Assembly (NCBI GenBank): GCA_028023455.1
Contig: JAQFVV010012420.1
Span: 7,149,194 to 7,213,193, forward strand
DNA from: Epiperipatus broadwayi
Lineage: Eukaryota; Onychophora; Udeonychophora; Euonychophora; Peripatidae
Direction: 5' to 3'
Length of the DNA stretch: 64,000 nt
Below, piece after piece: positions 48,532-58,849 of the stretch. The notes under the pieces were generated by a model. The model worked only from the letters and a program-made list of their open reading frames with translations. It had not been told where the DNA came from and made no database searches. Positions within the stretch are counted from its first letter, which is position 1. Each line of letters starts with the position of its first letter. The translations under genes and the position numbers were made by a program.

Positions 48532-49186
48532 TGTGATGTACTTGATTTAATGTTACTTATGAGAAACAACCAAATACACCTAATTCAAGTAACGATTACT
48601 CTCTTGCATAAAATTAAGATATCCCACTTACAGATACAAGATTTTATTAGTATGAAAAATAGCAATTATTTATAAACAGAATTATCATTAGTTCTACTAG
48701 TGCTGGTAAGGCTTACAAAAATAATAATAAGACAGGTATAGTCTGTATAATCACCCAAGGTCAGTCTTTGGTACCTTCAGACCCGAATATCTGGTTCTCC
48801 TCCCATCGTTGATCCTGTTCTGAATTTGTGCTACCCTTTAGTCTCTCAGAAAATCAGGACTCACACTAATCTGTCCTTTCTCTGCTAGGTTATATCTACT
48901 TTTTGTTCTATTGTTTATTCCTTATCAATTTTAATCACCAAATTATTCTGAGCTTATTTCTGAACTAATTAATTATATTGTTCTTTACATTTTTAATCCT
49001 TCATTTAATTACTTATTTATTCGGATCTTCCATCTTGTTTTACACCTTGCTTTTAATAAAATATCTATATGAAAAACCATTTGTAATTTCTAATTTTCAT
49101 TTTTATTAAATCTACTCGTTTACTTTCACATGTAATTATTTAACATTTTTAACTTCTGGAGTACACACAGTTTCAAACACATAACA
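48532..49186 (-). repeat. Gypsy 5' LTR
   Basis: It carries TGTTATGTGTTTGAAACTGT at its minus-strand start and CATCACA at its end. It is the partner of 43925-44581 and has its own ~35-bp segment missing from that copy. Confidence 0.9.
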
Positions 49187-49191
49187 CCTTC

Positions 49192-50826
49192 ATATGTCAA
49201 TAAACCAAAAGAATATTTTGAACGATTGTTAAAAACTTCAAGTAAAGAAAAATAATATTTTGAGAAATGTATAACTAACTATTAATGAAAAATATTTACT
49301 TCCATCGTATGAAATTTAATACCTGATTGCTAAAAATAAAAAGCCATTTACCATTGGAGAAGATCTTATATTACTTGCTGCTATTAAAATGGTAGAAATA
49401 ATTCAAGGAAGTAAATATGTTGATGAAATTTGGAAAATTCATTTGTCAAATGACAATGTCATTAATAGAACTTCTGAAATTAGCAATGACCAATTTGAGC
49501 AACTTATTACTAGACTTAAAGAAAGCCCAATATTTACAATTCAGTTTGATGAAACAACTGATATTTCAAAAATATCTCAATTATTAGGGTAGGTCAGATA
49601 CATTTATAAAGAAAACTTTGAGGAAGAATTGTTATTTTGTTGTTCTTTGGAAAAACATACACGAGGAGAAGTCATATACAATAAAGTAGACAAATTTTGT
49701 AAAACTGAAGGTTTAGAATGGAAAAATTGCTTTGGAGTATGTACAGATAATTCAAAAGCAATGACTAGTGAAAATATTGGTTTTGAATCATTTGTTAAAG
49801 CTTCTGATAATAATCATGTAACTTTTACACACTGTCTGAGCCATCGAGAGGCCCTTGCAGCAAAAAAATTAGCAATGGAATTGAATGATGTACTTCAGGA
49901 TGCTGTTAAAATTATAAACTTTATTAAAAGTCATGGCCTTAACAGCCATTTATTTTCAAATCTTTGTAAAGACATGGACTGTGAATACAAAAACTTATTA
50001 TTACATGCAGAAATAAGATGGATGTCAAGAGGGCGAAGTTTAAGAAGATCATTGTTATTAAAACAATAAATTATTGTATTTTTAACCAGACAAAAATCTG
50101 ATCTTGCTTCTCTTTTCCAAAATGACTTATGGCTATCAAAGCTGTGCTGTTTGTCTGATATTTTTGAGAAGCTAAATGATCTTAACTTGTCTCTTCGAGG
50201 AAAAATAGTAATATTTTTCCTTCGAATGATGAAATTGAAGGTTTTATTAAAAATATCAACATTTGGAAGAATAGGGTGGAAAATGATTCATTGGAAATGG
50301 TTTCGATTATCAATAATTTTATAATTGGCAAAAATAATTGTAAAACTTATATTGCAAAAATTATTATAGATCACTTGAAAACCCTAGAAACACAGTTTTG
50401 CAAATACTTTATATCGAATTTAGATTTCAAAAAGTTATCTTTGTCTCAAAGACCATTTTTGATTGACATTAATGAGATTAATCAGCTGCCATATAAGCCC
50501 AAGAGGAATTTTCTGAGCTATCGAGTGACTCAAACTTAAAACTTGACTTTCCACAAATATCCTTGACTGAATTCTGGATCGGAACTAGAATTGCATTTCC
50601 CACAATTTTTGAAATGGCATTAAATGTTCTGCCATTCAGCACCACATACTTATGTGAAATGACTTTTTCAGCTTTGATGTATATTAAATTCAAATATTGT
50701 TCAATGCTGAAAAACGTTGAAGATGCTTTACATCCAGCAGTATCAAATATTTCACCAAGATTTAATTTGTTATGCAGCAAAAAAACCAAGCACATCATCT
50801 CATTAAAACATGATTTTTTTCATTAA
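49192..50826 (+). pseudogene. ZBED5/SCAND3-like hAT transposase, main part
   Basis: The gene resumes after the Gypsy insertion. It shows KPFTIGEDL, FTIQFDETTDIS (first catalytic Asp), a stop, then FGVCTDNSKAM (second Asp), THCLSHREALAAKK, INFIKSHGLNSHLF and LLLHAEIRWMSRG. The C-terminal part continues through frameshifts to TTYLCEMTFSAL, with the conserved Glu, and SNISPRFNLLCS. This is the full order of a hAT transposase with its dimerisation end. Main breaks are the stop at about 49590, the stop near 50067 and frame changes near 50275 and 50540. It is a dead transposon gene rather than a domesticated one. Confidence 0.85.
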
Positions 50827-50836
50827 TTCTTGTGTA

Positions 50837-50913
50837 AACAAAGGCAAAACTCTCCATACAGTAGTGCCACCCTGTGCCAACAATTATGTGCTAGTATAAA
50901 GATGGTGATCATG
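50837..50913 (-). mobile_element. SINE-like repeat, short copy (77 bp) in the hAT 3' region
   Basis: GGCAAAACTCTCCATACAGT, AGTGCCACCCTGTGCCAAC, then TGTGCTAGTATAAAGATGGT and GATCATG keep both family ends with the middle deleted. The flanking TAATTCTTGTGTA (50824-50836 and 50914-50926) is a perfect 13-bp target duplication. Confidence 0.75.
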
Positions 50914-51419
50914 TAATTCTTGTGTACTTAAAACAAATCCTAAAACTACTTATTTTCATATGTATATTGTTTACCAAAGAAATAAATTATTTATGGGAAT
51001 ATTTATTTCTATATCTATTTTATATTTAATAGCTGGGGTCGTGAAAAGATCTCGATGATAAAAAGCGGTCATGAATGAAAAAAGTTTAAGAAGCGCTGTG
51101 CTAGATAGTTCCATATTTTATTTCCTAGAGATTGAGTCAGTACTATGGATGGAATTTCAGTGATAATATTATATGAAGCAAATATGTATTACATTATGTT
51201 ATTTTTGTAAATATAAAAAAATAATTTGGTAAAAAGTATACTGTCTATTTTAATTATTTCCTGAATCTTTATTTAACTTTTGGTATGGCTATTTTACAAG
51301 AGCTTCTTTTATTTTTCTATCATAGGAAACAAAATTAAAACAAAATATAAAGTTTTATTAAATTATATGAAAATAAAACTGTTAAATTAATGAAAAGGAA
51401 TATAACTTTTTTTATATCC

Positions 51420-52720
51420 TATAGCTTTTGACCATCAGTGTATATTTGGGAAAGGTAAAACACATAAGGATGATATGCTGCTAAGAGTAATATTAGCCTT
51501 TAATAATAACATTTATAAAAGTTTATGTGATAAAGTATATAAAAAAATTGTCATTGCAAGAGGTTTTAGTAAATATTGTATTAAGAATAAATAAATTGTA
51601 GAATAATTAAGTAATGTGAAATTAAATAGAAATGGAATAATTTCATAAGAATAGTTGTTATGTCATTAAAGAAGCATTATTATTGCTAAATGATGCTTTA
51701 TATTTTAAATGTAAGGAAGAATTTTGGAATATAATAAAATGATTGTTATTAATTGCTCTATCAGTGAGATTTTATCATCGATTGTGATTGTGATTGACTT
51801 ATGTGGAGAAACATATAACTGATAATTATGTAAAAAATAAATGATAGAATATTATAGATATGTTAATGATATAATTGTAATATGGAATAGTAGAAGTATT
51901 GTTATGCATGTAAAGAATTTAATAATAATAAATACAATAGTAAGTTTACAATAGAAAAAAGTAGTGATTAAAGTATTTAGACATTTTTAAAAAAAAGGAA
52001 TTAATGGAAAAATACTTATTAAACCTTATATTAATAATAAAGAAATAGGAAGTATAATCGATTTAAAATAGTAGCTTTAAAAGGAATTAAGTTTTAAAAA
52101 TTGTAGGTTAACATAGACATCAGAAGAATCATATGAACATAAATCGGAAATAACGAATGTTTAGGTTAATACTGATTATAAAAGAAAAGATATTAAAAAA
52201 TTTTCAGCAATAACCTGTGTATAAAAATAGGAAGTGGGTTTCAATTCTACATTCAGAATATATTTATAAAACATTGATAAAAGAAAAGTTACCTGAAGAT
52301 ATTAGAACATGCTAGAAAAATACTAAATCTTTAGGGAAATGAATTTGTAATATAAAAAAGATGAATAATTTTAAAAATAGAGTAAGTTTAGTTTATAAAA
52401 TTAATTACAACCAATACAATATGATATATAGATCACTGGAAGAAAGACTATCATTGAAAGAAATAAGGAGTATGATAGGGAAATTAGTAGAAAGGATATA
52501 AAATCAGGATCATATATATATATTATGAACACTGGTAATAGAATGAATTGGGGAATAATATTCAGGTAATAAATTATTTTAAAAATGACGAGGAAAGAAA
52601 ATGTTATGAAATTTTGTATATTCAAAAAAATGTAAACATGCTTAAATGTCCAGCACAAGTTGAGAGAAAATGGGCATTGGTTCGATTATTGAATATATTA
52701 CATTTATAATTAAAATATTT
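51420..52720 (+). pseudogene. Penelope-like element: reverse transcriptase and GIY-YIG endonuclease remnant
   Basis: Across frames the + strand gives YYRYVNDIIVIWN near 51855. This is the palm motif R-Y-V-D-D-x-x-x-I-W of Penelope-like RT with the second-last Asp now Asn. KNCRLT.TSEESYEHKSEI and DYKRKDIKKF-like pieces of the linker follow. Near 52395 VYKINYNQYNMIY-SLEERLSLKE matches the start of a GIY-YIG nuclease, and DEERKCYEILYIQKNVNML (52590-52645) matches the R-K-x-x-EALYI end. Stops and frameshifts abound. It starts just after the hAT element. No terminal repeats were found. Confidence 0.6.
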
Positions 52721-52975
52721 CTGTAATATTTTAAAATATATATAAAAAAATAAAGATCTATTACACTTGCTCAGAAAAAAAAAGAAATTAGTAACAATTG
52801 AATTACAAAAATAAGGATTGTAATAAGTTTATTCATTTATATATATATTGAAATAATATGTTGATTAACAAAATGTAAAAAAAAGAATTTATTAATTTAG
52901 AAGTTTGACGTCATTGATATTTTAAAATATTAAGTTATTATTATTATATAAAAGCATTATATGCTCTTTTTATAA

Positions 52976-53361
52976 GTATAGAGGATTTGAACTCAGATTT
53001 TCAAGCACCCTTCAACTATCCACAATATCTCATACAACTGATACACCTGACCACACACATATAGAAAAGATTTATAATCACCAATATACATATTTCATGC
53101 TAAACCAGCACTCATCAGTTGGTCCAGATTATCATCTCTCACACATATATATATAATCAATATATATATAATGAGTGCTGGTTTAGCATGAAATACATAT
53201 ATTGGTGATTATAAATCTTTTCTACATGTGTGTGGTCATGTGTATCAGTTGTATGAGATAGTGTGGATAGTTGAAGGGTGCTTGAAAATCTGAGTTCAAA
53301 TCCTCTATACTTACAATTAAGCTCCCGGGTTTGTGAGGAGTGCCTGGTATTCAAATATTTA
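52976..53361. mobile_element. Fold-back element with tRNA-like ends and 12-bp TSD
   Basis: The arms (about 52976-53130 and 53165-53320) are near-perfect reverse complements: TATAGAGGATTTGAACTCAG, TTTTCAAGCACCCTTCAACT, AGATTTATAATCACCAATAT. The right arm reads on the + strand GGGTGCTTGAAAATCTGAGT then TCAAATCCTC, a B-box-like T arm, with TGTATCAGTTG upstream as a weak A box. CTCTTTTTATAA flanks the whole (52964-52975 and 53362-53373, 12 bp). A tail with CTCCCGGGTTTGTGAGGAGT is on the right only. The minus-strand frame at 53157-53354 is not considered coding. Confidence 0.7.
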
Positions 53362-53373
53362 CTCTTTTTATAA

Positions 53374-55080
53374 ATAAAAATTGATTTTATTAAATGATAA
53401 TTTAGGAAAATTTAATTGTTTAAAAATATTAATTTTAAAGAATTTATAATTATTTGTTTTAAATGTTCTTTTAAATAGTCTATAGATTTATTTATTGATC
53501 TATTGGCAAGTAACCAAGAATGATTTCTTTTCAAGAAAACTGTTTTGATCATATGAACAGGATTGTTGGCTGTTAAATTAAAAAGAAAACATTGAATTTT
53601 AAACACCCAAAATGAGCTTGTAAATAAATAGTATTTATCCCTAGACTTTGGGAACCAAGACTCAAATGGATAATCTATGATTTTTTTCTATAATTTCATT
53701 TAGGCCTATCGTCAATATTTCAAATAAAGCACCATTATGAAAGTTAACATTCTCTACTGCTAAATAGGTTAAAATTACAAAACAATCTATAAATCTTTAT
53801 TAAATATTTTTTTAATTTATAATAAATTGTTTTTCACATAAATATTTTGCTGTTATTAATTATTTATAAATTGTCATTTCCTTAAATATTGTATTGATCA
53901 CTGTGGGTAGTTATCAAAACTATGCAAGTAATATTTTCAAAACATTTTAAAGGTAATGTTTAAAATAATATAGATGTGATAAATGATAGTTTATTTTTAT
54001 TTAATAGATATCATATTTCAGTATAGATAATGAAATATATAATCTGTATTATTTAATGATATTTATAATTTTAAATAATGATTGTAAAATAGTACTAAAT
54101 ATTTATTTTATATATATGGAATTTGACTGATGCTGTATGTATTGGCAACTGGGATATTTGATATGTTTAGCTTGATATTGTTTGTTAGTTCCAGTTATAA
54201 ATTTCCTATGGCTTCATTTGATAATGACTTCATTTTTGTAATGAATACTTTCTTGAGCATGGGTAATGTTTATATCTTTATAAATAATATGGCTATAATG
54301 ATGAATTAATATTTAAATATTTTGTATATGAAGTTTTAAGAATAGTTGTTTCTATGCTGTTAATTATAATATTATAGTAGAGAGTTAATATTATATATAA
54401 CAGGCATTTCACCCATTGCTAAGTCTTGTAGCTCTCAGTGTATAAGTTACTATGTTACTAGGTATTTAGATCAAGAACAGTTTGGTTTGTTTTAACAATG
54501 TCTCAGAATGTTGACCATACATGCATTTCTTGATTTTGATGTATTAATTTAGATATTAGTATCTATTAGAATGACATGATTGTTATTTTCTTAAAAATAA
54601 ATTATTTTGTTTCTTTTATTACTCAAATTATAAAATATTGTTATGCAAATTAATACGTATCCAAATGTAACTCATGCTAGATAAACTTGTCTTTTTATTT
54701 CAAGACTTATTATTACTTAGATAAGTATCATATTATAATTTATAGCTTCTCAATGTTTTTGTTTAATTGTGACTTTATTAGTAAATTTATCTCCTTTCAT
54801 TGATATTTTCTTATATTAATTCACAATATTAAATTACAATTTGGATATAGGAAAGAAGTCTAGCATTATTATCTAGTGGTATTTTCTAGTAAAGTTACAT
54901 ATGGAACTATTTAGCCATTACAATATGTACATGTATTTTACTAATTATATTTATTCTAGTATAAGGTAAATAATGTCCATTGGATGGAGTTGCTGTATAG
55001 TTGTTGGTCATATTATTATAAATGAGAAAACATTTTGATAAGGTTTCACTAAGGAATGAAAGTCTGGTTAGATATATTAA
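53374..55080. other. AT-rich DNA, nothing recognised
   Basis: No gene or repeat boundary supported. It includes a (TA)n tract at 55086-55102 next to the following fold-back element. Confidence 0.4.
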
Positions 55081-55103
55081 ATGATTTATATATATATATA
55101 TAT

Positions 55104-55965
55104 GTTCACTAGAGGGAGCTTACCACTAGCTCCAATCAAGATTTAGTTTATAAGTGCTGAAAGAGAAAGAATTCAAAATCTCTAACGGAATGTCCCTATT
55201 TCCAGACCAATTGGTTTTGAACTTATGGCTCACCTCAGTGGAGAGCTAGGACTCCAGACACTCAATCTAAAATACCAACTCAAAAGTCAGCATTTATCTA
55301 ATATGTTACTATCGATTTGAAAACCTAAGTTTTTCAGACACTTAAATGTCTTCAAATCCAGCCTTACAAATTAGATAGCTATATGGGTCTGAACTCAGTT
55401 CAATTTCACCATATATTAATAGCCTCAGCAATATAACATCACAAAAGCTTTCAAGGGGACCCTTATAATAATTAATAAAACAAGATACAAATTATGTAAC
55501 TTGCTTTTAAAGCTTTATTAAAATGTTCACTAGAGGGACCTTACCACTAGCTCCAATCAGGCTTTAATTTATAAGTGCAATGGTATATTGCCAAGGCTAA
55601 TAATATATGGTGAAACTAAGATGGTTCAGACCCATATAGCTATCTGGTTTGTAAGGCTGGATTTGAAGACATTTACACATCTGAAAAATTCAGGTTTTCA
55701 AAATGACTGTAATGTATTAGATAAGTGCTGACTTGTGAGTTGATATTTTAGATCTAGTGTCTGGAGTCCTAGATCTCCACTGAGGTGAGCCATAAGCTTG
55801 AAACCAATTGGTCTAGAGGTAGGGACATTCTGATAGAGATTTTGAACTTTCTCTTTTGGCATTTATAAATTAAAACTTGATTGGAGCTAGTGGTAAGTTC
55901 TCTTTAATGAACATTTTAATACAAGCTTAAAAGCAAGTTATACAATTTGTATCTTGTTTTATTAT
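55104..55965. mobile_element. Large fold-back repeat (unit, 60-bp partial unit, inverted unit)
   Basis: A full unit begins TGTTCACTAGAGGGAGCTTA (55104) and ends AAAGCTTTATTAAAA (about 55523). The next ~60 bp restart the unit in the same orientation (TGTTCACTAGAGGGACCTTA). Near 55582 the sequence turns and runs back inverted through AGCTATATGGGTCTGAACTC, AAGACATTTAAGTGTCTGAA-like and GGGACATTCCGTTAGAG-like sequences to about 55965. The left arm lacks the TTGTATCTTGTTTTATT end that the inverted arm has. Flanking (TA)n tracts hide any target duplication. Its middle is shared with the insertion at 35.2-35.3 kb. Confidence 0.7.
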
Positions 55966-58340
55966 ATATATATAAAGCTGTAAAAATTTTATTGGCTTTA
56001 ATTTTTAAAATTAAGCAAATATATTCATTACTGTCATTGGTTGTATAGCATAGAATATAATCATTATTATGTTTAATAGTCTCTCATACTAATGTTTATT
56101 AGAAATACATATAATTTTATAAAGCATTTTAAATGGCTTTCTAAATAGATTTTTAGGCTTTTATATTTGCATAAAAAATATGTACCCTCATATTTCATTG
56201 TTATTTTTATTATGGAATAAAATTATCAAGTTGATAAATCAAAAGAAGTGCTAATACACATCAAACAATAAATCAAAGATAGAAATATAGAGTTATATCT
56301 CCAACAGTACAACACTAAAATATTAAAAGATAAAACAAACAGCTCTTTCATTTTTCTGTGTGCATGTGTAGAAGTGTGTGGAAGTTTATGGGTTTAATGT
56401 TTTTTATTTAACAAAGGTTGATTTAGTTTGTTAGAATATTTATTTAATGATATTCATTAAAAGGTTAATTAAAATTTAATTGAATAAATATCTGAGAACT
56501 ATTAAGATTTATGATTTATTTATTTGAAATATATATTTTAAAATTATTTTAAAACCTGGAAATAAAGTGGAAGCAATTAAAGATTGAAGTTATTATTCAT
56601 TTTTGAATGATGTTTCTAAAGATTTACCATCTTGATTCAAAAATCTTAACTTTAACATTTTGTCTAGAAGTAACCATAATGACCTCTTTCAATGCATGAT
56701 ACAGAATAATCTATAATCCAAACATCATATGATAATTGGTATGAAAGCTGAAGTTTGGAAAATCCAGCCACTTTTTACAATTTTCATTGCATTCAGGACC
56801 TAACCAGATTCAAATTTTTAAATAGCCATTTTCATTGCCATCTACATAATGATAGATAGATTGGATACACAGTTAGGCATGTGACTTTGCTAGGCTAATG
56901 ACTTCTCATCATTCTGAAAGAAAACTGGATAACAACAAATACACCAGAAACTATCATTAATTAATTCATTAATTGTTTATTTCAATAAAGCTCATTTATT
57001 ATTGCTAACTATTAATGGAAAGTGAACAAATTGACTTATGAAATGCTATCTCACTAATTCAACAATAAATCACTGGATTTCTTTAATTGAAAGTAATGAT
57101 AAATAGCTGATATAATTGAAAAATTATATTGACTTCAAATAAATAGCTGATGTTTATTTTCAAATTATTGAAAAAAAATATTTTCTTGACTACAAGAAGT
57201 GATGCATATTCATCTCAATGTTAAGAATGGCCTCATCTTAAATTATGCAAAAAAAAACTTTCAACAATAATTTTTTCAACTGAAATATTCTTCCATAAAG
57301 TTGTAGCTTAGAGAAACGAACTGTGAATCAAAAATTAATGAAAATAAATTTGTTATAGATGTTAAATTATTTGCTTAATCAAAGATATGATCAAAATTAC
57401 TGGCATCATGGATTCAAGATCTGCAAGGGAATAGTTTAATTTTATATCTCAAAGAAGTAATGAATGCTCATTTTTGGAATAAAATTATAGCATCTGTTCA
57501 AATGAATTAAATTACTGAGTGAAATAAACTGGAACAAAGTACAAATTTGTATCCAGTGCTTCATGAATTGCATTACAGATTATCATTGCTAAATATTTAA
57601 ATAACATTCAATGGATAATGGATTAGGAAAGTTAAATTTCTAAATACATCTGTATTGTGGATTATCAAAGCAAATATTAAATTATGATAAATGTCCAAGT
57701 GTTAAACAATCTTAAAATAAATTAATGTATTGAATGTAACTTACCTTTATCAGCAAGTATGATAAATGGAATTTATTAATCTTTATGCTGTGTCCAGAAA
57801 GGATTATATTATGAAGTAAAATTATTTGCACTTTACATGATTTGTGAAACTGTTATTTTAAAAATGCTTGTAAATCCCCAATAACTCTGAAATATTTTTA
57901 AGTATCAATATAATTTTTAAATTGTCATAAGCATTTGAGGATTATTTAATAAATTTTATCATAATTGATTCCTTCTTATTTAGTTAATATTATAATTGTT
58001 ATTAATGTAATAAAGTTTTCTCAGATATTCCTATGCATTATTTAGGTAATATTTTATTTAATATTATTATTAGTGGTATTGAATGGGATTAAATGTGATT
58101 TATCTTAAGTTTAGATTATATAAATGTAAATAACTATTAAACTTATACAAAACTATGAATGTGCCATAGTGTAATTATTATATGTTTTATGGGTTCTTAA
58201 GTTCAACCTCAAAGTTAAAATGGAGTTAATCATTCTTATGCAAATAAATAAATCTAGAAATAATTTATGAATCATTCTTACATGTTAGTATTAATTTTTT
58301 ACTGTTATATAGAATGTAACAAGGCAGCCTAATGATTTAA
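55966..58340. other. AT-rich DNA, nothing recognised
   Basis: About 2.4 kb without a recognised gene, repeat boundary or RNA. Confidence 0.45.
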
Positions 58341-58353
58341 TTATATTTTGTTA

Positions 58354-58836
58354 ATAATATTTGTCTAAATCGCATGTTGTTAATAAATTGGAAATAATTG
58401 AAAGTTTGCTAATCTTTCACATGCGCAATTGTCTTTCAGACAGCCAATCAGATTTTAAACAGCTGTCTTAAGAATGATCAGGCTTTGATTTAGACAAATA
58501 TTATTTACATACGTTGCTGATAAATTATATTAACATCTAGAAAATTGCGGTGTAGTAAATCTGAGATTTCGCTCCGTAATATCTTAAATTAATAACACAA
58601 TGAATGATAAGTGTATATGTTTATATATTCAAGCTTTCAGGCCAAGATGCTTAAGACTGGCTTATATATATATATAAAGTTAAGTTGAGAAAAGGTTGGT
58701 ATCATCCTTTTCTTATCAAAATCTCTGTCATGTAGCGAAGCCTGATCATTCTTAAGACAGCTGTTTAAAATCTGATTGGCTGTCTGAAAGACAATCGCGC
58801 ATGTGAAAGATTAGCAAACTTTCAATTATTTCCAAT
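58354..58836 (+). mobile_element. Fold-back repeat, family III, with 13-bp TSD
   Basis: Arms (about 58385-58480 and 58745-58836) are near-perfect inverted copies with GTTTGCTAATCTTTCACATG, GACAGCCAATCAGATTTTAA and AGAATGATCAGGCTT. A TTATATTTTGTTA duplication (58341-58353 and 58837-58849, 13 bp, perfect) flanks it. The single-copy middle has TATTATTTACATACGTTGCT, TAACATCTAGAAAATTGCGG, hairpin AAATC-TGA-GATTT, TTCAAGCTTTCAGGCC, ACTGGCTTATATATATATAA and GGTATCATCCTTTTCTTATC. These are the same blocks in the same order as family I. No protein is encoded. Confidence 0.8.
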
Positions 58837-58849
58837 TTATATTTTGTTA

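Larger units (their letters stand above)
43925..49186 (-). mobile_element. Gypsy-type (Ty3/mdg4) LTR retrotransposon, complete structure, inactive
   Basis: Two LTRs of about 655 bp (43925-44581 and 48532-49186) have ends TGTTATG...CATCACA on the minus strand. Identical 5-bp target duplications CCTTC lie at 43920-43924 and 49187-49191. A primer-binding site and a polypurine tract sit in the right places. The internal part runs gag - protease - RT - RNase H - integrase on the minus strand. Stops and frameshifts in both gag and pol make it non-functional. It resembles Gypsy elements annotated as K02A2.6-like; the exact clade is not determined. It interrupts the hAT transposase gene. Confidence 0.9.
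41841..51098 (+). mobile_element. hAT-family (ZBED-type) DNA transposon carrying two nested insertions
   Basis: The terminal inverted repeats are CAATGTTTCTTAAACTGTTG at 41841 and the complement CAGCGCTTCTTAAACTTTTT at the right end (51098). This is the CAGNGNTTCTTAAAC type known from hAT elements. The 8-bp target duplications TGCTAGAC (41833-41840) and TGCTAGAT (51099-51106) differ by one base and have the length expected for hAT. Removing the Merlin (42238-43303) and Gypsy (43925-49186) inserts and their duplications leaves an element of about 2.9 kb with one decayed ZBED-like transposase gene. Its position lies inside the receptor gene region. Confidence 0.85.

Noticed and set aside
50478-50798. 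Minus-strand 106-codon frame
   Set aside because: It is antisense to the C-terminal part of the hAT transposase, which has family motifs on the + strand.
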